A DNA stretch of 64,000 bases from Sipunculus nudus (taxonomy: Eukaryota; Annelida; Sipuncula; Golfingiida; Sipunculidae), in NCBI GenBank assembly GCA_026874595.1, contig CM049321.1, positions 8,368,979 through 8,432,978 of the forward strand, written 5' to 3'. The notes under the pieces were generated by a model. That model searched no databases. It had not been told where the DNA came from and saw only the letters and a program-made list of their open reading frames with translations. Both the position numbers and the translations under genes were made by a program. This document shows positions 23,391 to 34,210 of the stretch, one piece after another. How positions within the stretch are numbered: the stretch's first letter is position 1; each line of letters begins with the position of its first letter.

Positions 23391-23591
23391 AGGCCTTGTA
23401 AGCGGTTTTTGTGTGTTTGTTTAACTGAGAAAGACGGTTTAGTTCTTTTTAACGACTCAGGGTTTTGTGGTTCCGTAAAACGCGACGCCCAGGGCAGTCC
23501 AGTCCGTGTCAAGCTCCAACTCAGTGACAGCGAGGTCTTACTTCAGAAGAAAATCGAGGACACCTACTGTCGGAAGATGTTGACTTTTTGA
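23391..23591 (+). CDS. Candidate terminal exon of an unidentified gene
   Basis: A strong acceptor (TTTGTCTTCTTCACAG) ends at 23390. From there a frame of 66 codons is open to TGA at 23589. It begins RPCKRFLCVCLTEKDG and continues through FNDSGFCGSVKRDAQG, VRVKLQLSDSEVLLQKKIED and CRKMLTF. An AATAAA at 23740-23745, about 150 bp after the stop, is where a poly(A) signal of a last exon should lie. The peptide is soluble-looking, with five cysteines and a Lys/Glu-rich helix-like end. I do not recognise the family. The upstream exons are unproven; see 23112. Acceptor, open frame and poly(A) signal together make this one of the better-supported plus-strand gene ends here. Confidence 0.5.
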   Translation, partial: RPCKRFLCVCLTEKDGLVLFNDSGFCGSVKRDAQGSPVRVKLQLSDSEVLLQKKIEDTYCRKMLTF

Positions 23592-23739
23592 CTTTTGGAT
23601 CAGTAATTGTTTCTATGACCAATTATCAGGACACTCATATTTTTGGCGCGGTGCCAGAGGACAGGCCTTCGTAAATATAACATTACCAGAAGTATGATCC
23701 GAAAACCGGTGTACAAATCTGCCATAAATTTCTTTATTG

Positions 23740-23745
23740 AATAAA
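23740..23745 (+). terminator. Poly(A) signal AATAAA
   Basis: AATAAA 150 bp downstream of the stop of the 23391-23591 exon. A T-rich stretch (CTCTTTTTTC) follows as a possible downstream element. Confidence 0.45.
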
Positions 23746-24117
23746 GCTCTTTTTTCAATATATTGAACAAAGTGTGTATAGGAAACCAGCTTTGAAACTG
23801 CCAATTCACCTGTCTTTTGAAAAGGAATTTATGTTACACGTGGCTTCCTCTTTGTATATATTGGTGATCTAAGGGTAATTCTGGTTCTGTAAAAAAATCT
23901 TACACCTCCTCCATGAAGGATTTATAAATTTGTTTATCAACAACATGTTTGCAAACACAGCAATGATTACAAACGGGACAAAAATGCATTCTAAGGTGGA
24001 GGTTGCATATAAAGCACAGGAAAATCACAACTATTAATAAAATGGCTTTGGGATTTGAAGGAAGGGGGCGCAGCAACAAATTCGGGGCCGAGGCCTTTAC
24101 CTTTTTTCTGCTATTAA

Positions 24118-24119
<2 letters not shown>

Positions 24120-24181
<62 letters not shown>
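24120..24181. repeat. (TA)n microsatellite
   Basis: About 30 TA units. The minus frame across it (YIYIYI) is an artefact. Confidence 0.97.
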
Positions 24182-24183
<2 letters not shown>

Positions 24184-24696
24184 CCACTGTACATTCAGGA
24201 CCTTTCTTTGGCACCATGTCCTGTTAAAAGTTTATTTCACTGAGACAACAAGAGATGGAACGGTCTCGTGAGAATCTGGCAAAATGATTTTTCCTTATAA
24301 GGGCATTCTAAAGTAAAATACTGATCAGAGTCTGGTATAAGTACAAATAAATAATTATTGGAACAAATCGGCCACATTTCAAAATTGATTTTGATCATTT
24401 TGAAATTACCAGAAAAATAGTATCAATACAGTTATTTAATGTCTGATTGATTTTATAAATACTTTGAACAAGATGAGAAGAATTGAGTGAACATTATTTA
24501 CTACTCCATCGGGTTCATTAGCATCGTCTACCTGGGGTGTTAGTAACAAACATATCAATAATTTTCTCCAGATCCAATTTTATATTTCTGTGAATGTGTA
24601 AAAGATTAAACGCATTGAGACACTTCTCCCCTTTGTCATAATACAACTGAACTTTGCATTTTACCCTGGGAATAACATTACCACATACATTGAGAG

Positions 24697-24698
24697 GC

Positions 24699-24752
<54 letters not shown>
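24697..24752. repeat. (CATA)n/(TA)n microsatellite
   Basis: Short CATA repeats followed by TA repeats. Confidence 0.95.
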
Positions 24753-24755
<3 letters not shown>

Positions 24756-25859
24756 CTTGAAACGTCATATTTTATATATGTGTGCGTATACTTAAAAATA
24801 AATGTGAGTTTACAAACATAACATTTGCCAGTAGTTGACTGACATAAATGTTTGCGGAATAATGCGCCCATTTGCGCCCCCCTCCCCTGCATGAACACGG
24901 CCCTGCAACATACACTCGCTACACTTTCATTCACTGATACATCGAAGCACCACCCTGTATGATAATTTAGTTTCTATGATTGATCTTATTATCGTGACAT
25001 TTATCACCATTCTTACAATGTTATAAAGACATGTTGTATCTCTCGACGGAGATTGGCGATGGGATAATGCGATTAACATATAGTGTCCCTAGCAACATGA
25101 CTTTTTTATTATTTGAAATCCTGCAGTAAAAACGCATTTGTTCTCATTGGTTTATACACAACAAAACGGACATAATTAAAACCTCGCACAGCTTTAGAAG
25201 CTAATTTACGTGAATAATCAAAAACGACGTGAGAAAGAGAACTTTGGAATTATACAGAACAAAAGGGACTCTAATCAGTATGATCCACTAAAATATCACT
25301 GATTCAAAAGCTGCCAGGCGGAGTTGCAATAAGGTTATTGATTCTAGGTACCTTGGCCTTGGCACCTTTTCTGTTCTTTGGAATCACGGAAATTTACAAG
25401 ACAATTTGTGGAGTAGGGTGTTTTAAAATCTGAACACTATTATATCATATTATGTTACATGCTCATTCTCAATTTACTGTTTGACCGGGACCTAAAAAGA
25501 CCAAATGTGAAAAAAGACATAAAAGATCAACACATTGTCTCATACGGACAATACAATCTGGCAGTTAGTTAGTAAATCTTTCCACACAAAAAAATTGACA
25601 GATAAGAATGAACTGGTCGGCGTCTCATTTCATGGATTAAGTATATCTGAAGGGTTTAAACGACAGTGGGGTGCGCCAACACTAATTATAAAAATAAATA
25701 TATATGATATAACTAGAGTTTGATCAAAGACGACCAAGTGATGACATTGACGCCATTGATGCCCAAGAGGTTTCTGACGCCACCAGACGCCACTGAAGCC
25801 TCTGATGTCCGTACCTTAGTTGAAAGTCATTAAATATTGTATTGGAATATACAGACATT
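24753..25859. other. Spacer without a supported gene
   Basis: No recognisable element or exon. Confidence 0.4.
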
Positions 25860-26020
25860 ATTATATGAATTATACATATTTTATATATTATAATATTATA
25901 TTATTATAATACTAAGATAATATATATTTATATAAGATATATTGGATATATAAGATATATAAGATATATTAGATATATTAGATATATAAGATATATTAGA
26001 TATATTAGATATATAATATA
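25860..26020. repeat. AT-only minisatellite
   Basis: Units of the type AGATATATT / AGATATATA, roughly 9-10 bp, following less regular ATTATAT sequence. Confidence 0.85.
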
Positions 26021-26790
26021 TATTGTATGCCCGACTCTTTTGTATGATCTTGCTGTAGGAGCACCTAGGGCGGGGGTCCCTGACTCCTAAAACTATGGCG
26101 CTCGAGCACCATCTTTTCTTTCTTTAATAATATCTTTTGTATTATCTATGATCATGTCCTTACGTTTTATGGATAGTATGGTCCGTCAGAAGGTAAATTG
26201 CTTATACTAGGAAGTACACTAAAAGACTACCATTCCTCGGGTACTCACAATATCGTAAAAGACAATTCAGTTTTTGCCCTTATGGCCTGAAAGGCATCCA
26301 CGTGAAAGTTTATCGCGACTGTAAATATTTTTTACAACCCAAGACAGAACATGTTGGCATAAATCTGGGTCATATTTTTATCTCATATTAGGATCAAATT
26401 CCACAAAGAATATGCAGTTAAAAAATACAATAGTTTTTAACCAGACTAGAAACCTACGTGAAAAATAGTTTTTGTCATGACTTATGTTTTGGTCTTTAAA
26501 ATGACAGGGACAGTAGGGTCTGAATTAAGGCCCTAAATTCTGTTAGTCTCTAGCCATGTCTTCCTGAAAAGGTAGGCCATGTTGGATCTCTTACGGGTCA
26601 GAAATCTGTCCAAAGGAAAAATGTAAACAACATCTGATTCGTTTCTTAAGACAATGCGTGCAAAGGGAAATTCGCGATGGCTGTGTGGCGGCCATGTTGG
26701 ATTGCTTGCAGGTCTGCAATGCGATAGCGCACATACCCTCATAGTCACGGGCCGGAGGGAGGAACAGAATATATGATACCTATAGGGTAC
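26021..26790. other. Spacer; small direct repeat
   Basis: GGCCATGTTGGAT occurs at 26575 and 26690 with similar surroundings (CTTACGGGTCAGAAAT / CTTGCAGGTCTGCAAT), an old direct duplication. No gene supported. Confidence 0.4.
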
Positions 26791-26796
26791 AGTGAA

Positions 26797-26940
26797 GCAG
26801 TCGAGTCCTCACCATCCGAATCCAAGTGCAAGTCGGAGTCCAGGCCACTCAAATCCTGGTCCAAGTCTAGGCCATTCAAAACCGGGTCCAAGTCCGAGTT
26901 CTCGAGCATCGAGGTCCAAGTCCAGAGTCCGAGTCCAATA
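26797..26940. repeat. GGACTC-type hexamer array (left part of compound locus)
   Basis: AGTCC/AGTCG units, followed by an ATTATCATGCAGATTTTATG segment that also follows the array at 28.1 kb. The two blocks are therefore copies of one unit. Confidence 0.75.
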
Positions 26941-27570
26941 AAAATCAACTTATTAAAAGAAATTGAAAAGGAATATTTGAGATTATCATGCAGATTTTAT
27001 GTTAGTAAAAGTGTCCAAGTGCGGTCTCGAGTCCTGTATGACTGAAAGGGTACTCATCTGAGCCCCAAATACCTCCAACTGTGGACATGTGTGGGCTCGC
27101 TGCCTACTTGGATAACTTTGATAGGGTTGTTTAAATTAAGTTTAAAAAAGTTGATCTATTGGGCAGTACACCCTTTCATTATCTCAAGTAATAATTTCAG
27201 GCTACATTAGTTGAGAGTTGAAGGGAAAGGCGCATTATTTTATGAAATCATGTTTACTGATCGTGACAGTTTCATAGCTACCCGTAAATCAGAATTTAGC
27301 ACGGTTGAGACTCGATTAATCAACTTTAATCGAATTTTCCAGCTTTTTGTATTGAGAGAATGACAAGTTGATCCGAATATGCCGATAGTTACGGCGACTA
27401 TAAAGAGATGTCGTAAGCAGGTTGGAAGAGGTAATACACTTCATAAATGAGATGTTTAAATAAACAAAAAATGTTCATGAACAGTTGTCTTAAAACTATT
27501 GCCCTGTTTGTTAACGGGTACATTATTCTTCCTGGTGAACCATGGCCATTTTCGGTATTTAGGGAAAAAA

Positions 27571-27840
27571 GACCGGTTGTTTAGAAATATAGACCGGTTG
27601 TTTAGAAATATGGACCGGTTGTTTAGAAATAGAGACCGGTTGTTAAGAAATATGGACCGGTCGTACAGAAATTTAGACCGGCTGTTAAGGAATATAGATC
27701 GGTTGTTAAGCAATATTGACCGGCTGTTAAGAAGTATAGACCGGTTGTACAGAAATAAAGACCGGCTGTTAGGAATATAAGTCGGTTTACAGAAATATAG
27801 ACCGGCTGTAAAGAAATATTGACCAGTTGTTAAGAAATAA
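27571..27840. repeat. 21-bp minisatellite, about 13 units, coding a heptad on both strands
   Basis: Unit GACCGGTTGTTTAGAAATAT plus one base. Because 21 is divisible by 3, the array stays open on both strands. Plus reads DRLFRNI/DRLLRNM repeats. Minus reads NNRSIFL repeats. The last three units lose the 21-bp register. No splice or promoter evidence makes either frame a gene. Confidence 0.92.
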
Positions 27841-27878
27841 TGGAAAGTAAATATACACGGACAGCAGTGATGTTGTCG

Positions 27879-28055
27879 AATTCGAGTGAAAGTCCGAGTC
27901 CAGGCCACCCGAGTCCAAGTCCAGGGAACCCGAGTCCAAGTCCAGGGAACACAAGTCCAAGACCAGGCCACCCGAGTTCAAGTCCAGGCCACCCGAGTCC
28001 AAGTCCAGGCCACCCGAGTACGAATATAGGCTACCCGAGTCTGAGTCCGAGTCTT
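27879..28055. repeat. 21-bp minisatellite of GAGTCC type
   Basis: Unit CCCGAGTCCAAGTCCAGGCC plus one base, about eight copies. Again divisible by 3: plus reads PSPSPGH/N, minus reads LDLDSGG. It belongs to the GGACTC family but has settled into a 21-bp period. Confidence 0.9.
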
Positions 28056-28253
28056 TGAGTTTTGAGTCCATGTCCACCTGCTTTTAGTCTGATTCAACTG
28101 ATACAAGAGTCCAGGTTCGAGTCCGAGTCCCATACAAATATCCAATTTAAAAATGAAAATTCAGATTATCATGTACATTTTTCAGTTAGATCACCGATGC
28201 CTTTCGCACATGTACTTAAGTCTGTAAAATATGTGACAGAGTTTCATACTGTT

Positions 28254-30118
28254 GAGTCCCTAAAAAAGTAGAGTTCCTAAAAAAGTGGAGTCTCTAAAAA
28301 AGTAGAGTCCCTAAAAAAATGGAGTCCCTAAAAATTAGATTCTCTAAATAGTAGAATCTCTAAAAAAGTGGAGTCCCTAAAATATCGGAGTCCCGAAAAA
28401 TTGGAATCCCTAAAAAGTAGATTCCCTAAATAAGTGGTGTTCCTAAAAATGAGAGTCCCTAAAAAAGCGGAGTCCCTAAAAAAGCGGAGTCCCTAAAAAG
28501 TAGAGTGCCTAAAAAAGTAGAGTCTCTAACAAATTGGAATCCCTAAAAAGTAGATTCCCTAAATAAGTGGTGTCCCTAATAATGAGAGTCCCTAAAAAAG
28601 CGGAGTTTCATACTGTTGAGTCCGTAAAAAAGTAGAGTTCCTAAAAAAGTGGAGTCTCTAAAAAAGTAGAGTCCCTAAAAAATGGAGTCCCTTAAAATTA
28701 GATTCTCTAAATAGTAGAATCTCTAAAAAGTGGAGTCCCTAAATCCCTAAAAAAGCGGAGTTTCATACTGTTGAGTCCCTAAAAAAGTAGAGTTCCTAAA
28801 AAAATGAAGTCCCTAAAAAGTAGATTCCCTTAATAAGTGGTGTCCCTAAAAATGAGAGTCCCTAAAAAAGCGGAGTCCCTAAAAAAGCGGAGTCCCTAAA
28901 AAGTAGAGTCCCTAAAAAAGTGGAGTCTCTAACAAATTGGAATCCCTAAAAAGTAGATTCCCTAAATAAGTGGTGTCCCTAATAATGAGAGTCCCTAAAA
29001 AAGCGGAGTCCCTAAAAAAGCGGAGTCCCTAAAAAGTAGAGTCCCTAAAAAAGTGGAGTCTCTAACAAATTGGAATCCCTAAAAAGTAGATTCCCTAAAT
29101 AAGTGGTGTCCCTAAAAATGAGAGTCCCTAAAAAAGCGGAGTCCCTAAAAAAGCGGAGTCCCTAAAAAGTAGAGTCCCAAAAAATGTGGAGTCCCTAAAA
29201 AGAAAAGTCCAAAAAATGTGGTGTCCTTAAAAAACTAGAGTCCTTAAAAAGTGGAGTCCCTAAAAAAGTAGAGTTCCTCAAAAGTAGAGAAGTACCTAAA
29301 AATAGAGTCGCTAAAAAGGGGAGTTCCTAAAAAGGTAGAGTTACTCAAAAGTAGAAAAGTCCCTAAAAAAGTAGAGTCGCTAAAAAGCGGAGTCCCTAAA
29401 ATGTGGAGTCCCTCAAATGTGGAGTCCCTAAAAAAGCGGAGTCCCTAAAAAAGTAGAGTCTCTAAATAGTAAAGTCTCTAAAAAAGTGGTGTCCCTAAAA
29501 AGTAGAGTCCCTAAAAAAGTGGAGTCCCTAAATAAGTAGAGTCCCTGAAAAGTAGAGTCCCTAAAAAGTAAAGTCCAAAAAAATGTGGAGTCCTTAAAAA
29601 ACTCGAGTCCCTAAAAAGTGGGGTCCCTAAAAAAGTAGAGTTCCTCAAAAGTAGAGAAGTACCTAAAAAATAAAGTCGATAAAAAGGGGAGTCCCTAAAA
29701 AGGTAGAGTTCCTCAAAAGTAGAAAAGTCCCTAAAAAAGTAGAGTCGCTAAAATGGGGAGTCCCTAAAAAAGCGGAGTCCGTAAAAAAGTAGAGTCCCTA
29801 AAATGTGGAGTCCCTAAAAAGCGGAGTCCCTTACATGTGGAGTGTTTAAAAACGGAGTCCCTAAAATATTGGGTCCCTAAAAAGGTGGGGTTCCTAAACA
29901 GCGGAGTCCCTATAATGTGAAGACCCTAAAAAAGCGGAGTCCCTTAAATGTAGAGTCCCTAAAAAGCGGAGTCCCTAAAATGTGGAGTCCCTAAAAAGGC
30001 GAAGTCCCTAAAATGTGCAGTCCCTTAAATGTGGAGTCCCTAAAAAAGCGGAGTCCCTCAAATGCGGAGTCCCTAAAAAAGTAGCGTCTCTTAATATGTA
30101 GAGTCCCTAAAAAGTGGA
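28254..30118. repeat. 1.9-kb satellite of about 17-bp monomers with higher-order structure
   Basis: Roughly 110 monomers of the type GAGTCCCTAAAAAAGTG with 15-18 bp length variation. Part of the array is organised in 133-bp blocks: CTAACAAATTGG recurs at 28929 and 29062 in matching context. A longer marker, AGTTTCATACTGTTGAGTCC, appears at about 28238, 28604 and 28757. Every monomer contains TAA on the plus strand, so it cannot code. Both ends adjoin GGACTC-type sequence. Confidence 0.95.
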
Positions 30119-30301
30119 ATCCGGACTTGAGTCCAAGTCCAGATTAGTGTCCACGATCACTGACGAAAAGTAAACAGGATTTCACTGAAGAAATGATCGA
30201 GATTTAATAATTGACTGAGTGTTGACTAAATTACATTTTGACTGAATAAAAAAATCTCTAGCGACATCCCCTGGCTTAAAGGGTCTGTTTACCTACGCGA
30301 G

Positions 30302-30690
30302 AAGGGTATGTTTTCATTCCCGTTTGTGTATGTATATATGTTTGTGTGTTTGTATGTGTGTGTGATCGTACACAACATGTCCCATGCGATCATGAACGGA
30401 ATCTCATGAAAGTTTCAGGGCATTTCGGAAATTGACCAAGGAAGAAACGTTTAATTTGTGTGTGTATCAAGCTCATGATCCGCATCCAAGAAGAAAATTT
30501 TCACAAATGTGCAGTCACATATACCTGACATAGGGATATGTGCTGAATAATTAAAAACAAACACAAGTTTAATGGAACTTAAGCATCAATGGACCTATAT
30601 TAGCTGCCAATAAGTGAATAAAAACACAGGTTGCGGAGCACCCAGGCCCACGTTTGGACCTGCATTCCCGAGAATGCATATTTCTAGTTT
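30302..30690 (+). mobile_element. Family A element, copy 7
   Basis: TTCATTCCCGTTTGTG start, ATGAACGGAATCTCATGAAA, GTGCAGTCACATATACC and GAGAATGCATATTTCTAG end. One of the longest copies. Confidence 0.7.
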
Positions 30691-31055
30691 CCTCTGTTTT
30701 ATATATTGTTTTGGTTCTGTGTGTCGGTAAATGCAATTAAAGTGTGTCTGTACAGGGGAAGTTCTGGCAGAATGGTACCCTTAAGCTTTCAATCTGATGT
30801 TGCATAGCATTATAAAATTCATCCAAAATGGGTTTATATTACAATCATATTAAAGTTTTTTTTTCTTAGGAAAACATTGTGTCATGAGAAATTCTACAAA
30901 CGTAAAAGATATATGGTCAACGGTTTCTGTACAATATTACGTTAACTCTGTACAATAAACGTTAACTCTGGACTCTATCATCAAGGGGTTTCCTATGAAC
31001 ACTTTTTCTAGAAGCTTATGGACAGATCGGATGAATATATATGACCTGGGAATTT

Positions 31056-31229
31056 TTACGCAGGAACTTCTTGAACTGAAACCGCTATTACAGCTGCCGC
31101 GATGTCGTTTCCGTCTGCTCTAGCACAAATTTTAATACTAGTACCTTCCCGTAGAGGGCGGCACTGCAGATTCCCGTTTACAAGGAGGACCATTTTGGCC
31201 CAGGGGTCCGTTTTACCCTCCCTCCCCAT
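31056..31229 (-). CDS. Candidate 57-residue ORF beside an NRF1/YY1-type promoter
   Basis: Minus-strand ATG at 31229 opens a 57-codon frame starting MGREGKTDPWAKMVLL, passing STIKICARADGND-like sequence (TSIKICARADGNDIAAAV) and ending VSVQEVPA-stop. No known family. A palindromic NRF1-type site lies 25-37 bp upstream on this strand and a YY1-type site 80-90 bp upstream. No poly(A) signal is evident shortly downstream. Its Kozak context is poor (T at -3, G at +4). It could instead be an upstream ORF, or chance beside a promoter that fires the other way. Confidence 0.25.
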   Translation of the reverse strand: MGREGKTDPWAKMVLLVNGNLQCRPLREGTSIKICARADGNDIAAAVIAVSVQEVPA

Positions 31230-31253
31230 CTATGACAAGACCGTGAACAATAT

Positions 31254-31318
31254 TGCGCATGCGCGAACCTCGTCATGAATAAAAAAGAAAGGTTTTTTCA
31301 CTGTTGGTCGCCATCTTG
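31254..31318. promoter_or_regulatory. NRF1-type and YY1-type sites, CpG-containing
   Basis: TGCGCATGCGCGA at 31254-31266 matches the NRF1 palindrome. CGCCATCTTGA at 31309-31318 is a YY1-type site (AAGATGGCG on the minus strand, where it includes an ATG). The pair is typical of housekeeping promoters in animals. The direction is undecided because the NRF1 site is symmetric. Confidence 0.4.
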
Positions 31319-31854
31319 ATTAATGAAAGTATTGCAGGTCAGTTGCTTATGTTTATACTGTTCGTTCCTTTGCTAGTTTATTTCTCTGTGTATAGGCGAA
31401 GCAAATAATTTCAGAACGAAATCTTGACAGATACTATCATATTTTGATGAAAGCCCTGTATAACATGAAAACATATTATGCCAAATACGGGAAAGTGGAC
31501 CTTTAACCAAAACACCTTAAAAATATTGTAATTTGAGGATTACGGCGTGCCTGAAAAAAAACTTTTATTCCGCATTAAATTTTCCGACATACGTCCCCTC
31601 GCCATCACACCCTCTCCGCAGATAGATTCTCTCCTGAACGCTGAACTTTCAAGTACATCCGTGTCACTTCACCGCGCCATTACAGGTTTATATCTCCCAG
31701 TTTCTCCAAACCGCTCAGGGGACACTTGTTAGCTGTTTGGTTAGGCCTATAAAGAGTGTGGAAGTTATTTTTAACATACAGGAAGCAGGTCATGTTAAAT
31801 GTCAATATTGGTTCTTAAATCTGCAAATTGTTATAGGTCAGAAGAAACAGGTCC

Positions 31855-32055
31855 GTAGGAAGTAAGGCAGAACCTCTGAATTACGGACACTTACGGGACC
31901 GGACATTTTGCCCTTAACAGAGAGGTGCCCTTTGTAGGGAGGTTATATATTTCGGGAACTAAATTCAACGGACTGCCCGTAAGTGGCCATAAATAGGAGG
32001 TGCCTTAGTGCAGAGGTTCCCCTTAAGGAGAGGTTCCATTATTATATCTGAAGCA
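31855..32055 (+). mobile_element. Pogo-like modular end (degenerate)
   Basis: AGAACCTCTGAATTACGGAC, CTTAACAGAGAGGTGCC and AGGAGAGGTTCC repeat a GGAACCTCT / AGAGGTTCC theme, as at 2.7 and 53.95 kb. No transposase. Confidence 0.35.
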
Positions 32056-32187
32056 GCCAAGAGACAGCCACCTAGAATAATCGTGAGTACATACATATGG
32101 AATCAATCCATGCCATCATCAGAAGGTAGTGTAAGGGGGTGCAGTCATGTTGCTGTAAGTCCTTAGTTAGTCCCCAGATGGCGTTAC

Positions 32188-32322
32188 CGACTGGTGGATC
32201 GCTCCCAAAAGCTGTCATTCAATATTCCTAGATCACACAGTTTCTTAATATGTGACTGCAATGTAAAATTCAACTGTGTATTTATTTTTTCACGGTCACC
32301 ATTGACCAGCAAAACGTTTATT
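32188..32322 (-). CDS. Candidate internal exon (INVLLVNGDREK...)
   Basis: On the minus strand an acceptor (TGAGCATTGCAG) precedes 32322. A 135-bp open stretch follows, then a donor CG/GTAACG at 32187. The frame reads INVLLVNGDREKINTQLNFT and continues with IKKLCDLGILNDSFWERSTS; it enters with one base of a split codon and leaves with two. It is soluble-looking with no recognised motif. The entry phase fits the exit phase of the candidate exon at 41869-41923 on the same strand, so both may belong to the gene that starts at 42598. The acceptor's pyrimidine tract is weak. Confidence 0.35.
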
Positions 32323-32889
32323 CTGCAATGCTCAGCATCCTTTACCTTTAACCTTTGACCTTTTAACCTCTGTATACACTCTTTACTCAAGAGAATAACT
32401 CCGCCATTGACATTATTGCAGTGTAACTTTTCCTTTTGGAATTTCTCCCCTACGGCACATCACTCAATTAGAGATCCAATAACGACACTGTAATATCCTC
32501 ATAGGGGCCATTTAAGCATGCATCCCAACCAATTACGGTAACGGGACGGCGATAAAGCTATTAAGTATCATGTTACTTGGGTTAAGTGAAAAAAATAGGG
32601 CGTTGACTCGACCATACCTAGTACAAAAGATCCCTTCGTTATGGAAGTACTGTGGGCTATTGGAAAAATATATCCAAACACAATAGTAAGGCATCTCTTC
32701 CTATTAGAAATATATGTTTTAATTATTTAAATGGCCCCCGATGCAACACCTGTCCCTTACATCTTCAGTTGCTTTTGTTAGAGCGCAGTGATTGTCATGT
32801 TGGTGTCCAGATGTACATTTCTGACGGTCTCATATTCCAGTCAAATAGGGTTTAAGGCTTAAGTGCGAAAAGTGTTGCAATTTTTTTTG

Positions 32890-34210
32890 TGAGAGCATGT
32901 TTTTATACAATACTCCGGCAGTGAACATTTGTAAATCTGTGCTCCCAGGATGAGGGTAGGGGCAATCTCTTTAACTTCTTAAGAATTTAACATATTGCAA
33001 CACATGCCCCTCATATTAAAGAATAGGAATTCAGCGTTAACCTCCAATCATGCTTGATGATATTTTGTGAGAGGTCAAGGCCAGGAGGGTCAGACCTAGC
33101 AGGAAATTTTATTTTCTTCAAAAGCTTTGCTTCTTTATTACTTTTCTTGAGTGAACAGTTTACTCAAGCTGTTTGTTTAGATTCATATAATTATTATTGT
33201 TATCAATGGTCAGCTACAGCTTTATGGTTTATCATCAGGGCAGATTAAAGTAGGAATAATGGTGCGACTTTTGTTACAGGATGTGTTTATACACCACCTA
33301 GGCTATGAAAAGATGCAGATCTCGATCATAGGATAGGGATAGGGGTAATAAAAATCTATATAACTTCTTAAGTATTTAATATATTGCAACAAGTTACCCT
33401 TCATATAAAATAGTAGAAATTTTGCTTTAACCTCAAATCATGCTTGATGATATTTGTGAAAGGTCAAGGTCACAGGGGTCGACAAGACATGAACTTAATT
33501 TTATTTAATGATTTTATTTCTTTAAATGTACCCTTCTTAAGAGAAAAGTTTGATCCAAATTACTCGTTTAAGATTCATAAAAAAAATTATTGGTATCAGT
33601 GGTCAGCTGCAGCTCTCTGCATTATTATCTGCAGGTCTTTATACACCATTCCGGCTTTGATAATATGTAGATCTCGATCCCAGGATAGGTGCAGCTGTAA
33701 TAAAAATCTATAACTCCCGATGTATTAAATAAACTGGAATAAATTAGCGTTCATAAAAAGGTGTAGGAATATTTCTTATTACTCATTAACGTCAAGTATT
33801 GGGTGGATTTTTGTCAGGGGAAATTAGGGTTTATATAAACTCTCTGGTTTATTGTAATATAAATACAAGTGGGAAAAATGCCCATACCTATGAGGTAACA
33901 ATTCTTATTCGCCACCCAGAAGATATATGGCATTGGGTTTGTCTCCCTTACTTATTTATATACTGCAATAAAATACCTCTCACTCGAAGGCGTAGGACTC
34001 GTGCTTTAACCTCGGGTCACGCATGAATAGATTTTGTGCAAGGTCAAGTTCAGAGATGTAAACAAGTGCATGATAAATAGTATTATATAAAAGAAATCTC
34101 CTTCCTGTTTTTAGAGCAAAACATTTTTACAGGCTGTTCCTTCAGGGTTGTTATACAAATTTTAAATGTTTAATACAAACGACACAAGGTCAAGGTCACG
34201 TGTTATGCAT
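32890..34210 (+). repeat. Diverged tandem repeat, about 220-390-bp units, with AAGGTCAAGGTCAC
   Basis: Four units can be aligned through anchors near 33055, 33446, 33800 and 34024 (spacings 391, 354, 224). Each has, with changes, AATCATGCTTGATGATATTT, a GTCAAGGTCA motif and later GGTCAGCTGCAGCT. Divergence is high, so the array is old. Short frames in it are not conserved between units. Confidence 0.7.

Noticed and set aside
23900-24934. Minus-strand ORFs of 105 and 138 codons
   Set aside because: They are held open by (TA)n arrays (YIYIYI).
27456-28077. Long minus-strand ORFs (171 and 96 codons)
   Set aside because: They are translations of 21-bp tandem arrays, which stay open because the period is divisible by 3.
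28254-30118. CRISPR-like regular array
   Set aside because: There are no distinct spacers between repeats. Monomers are contiguous and variable, and the context is eukaryotic.
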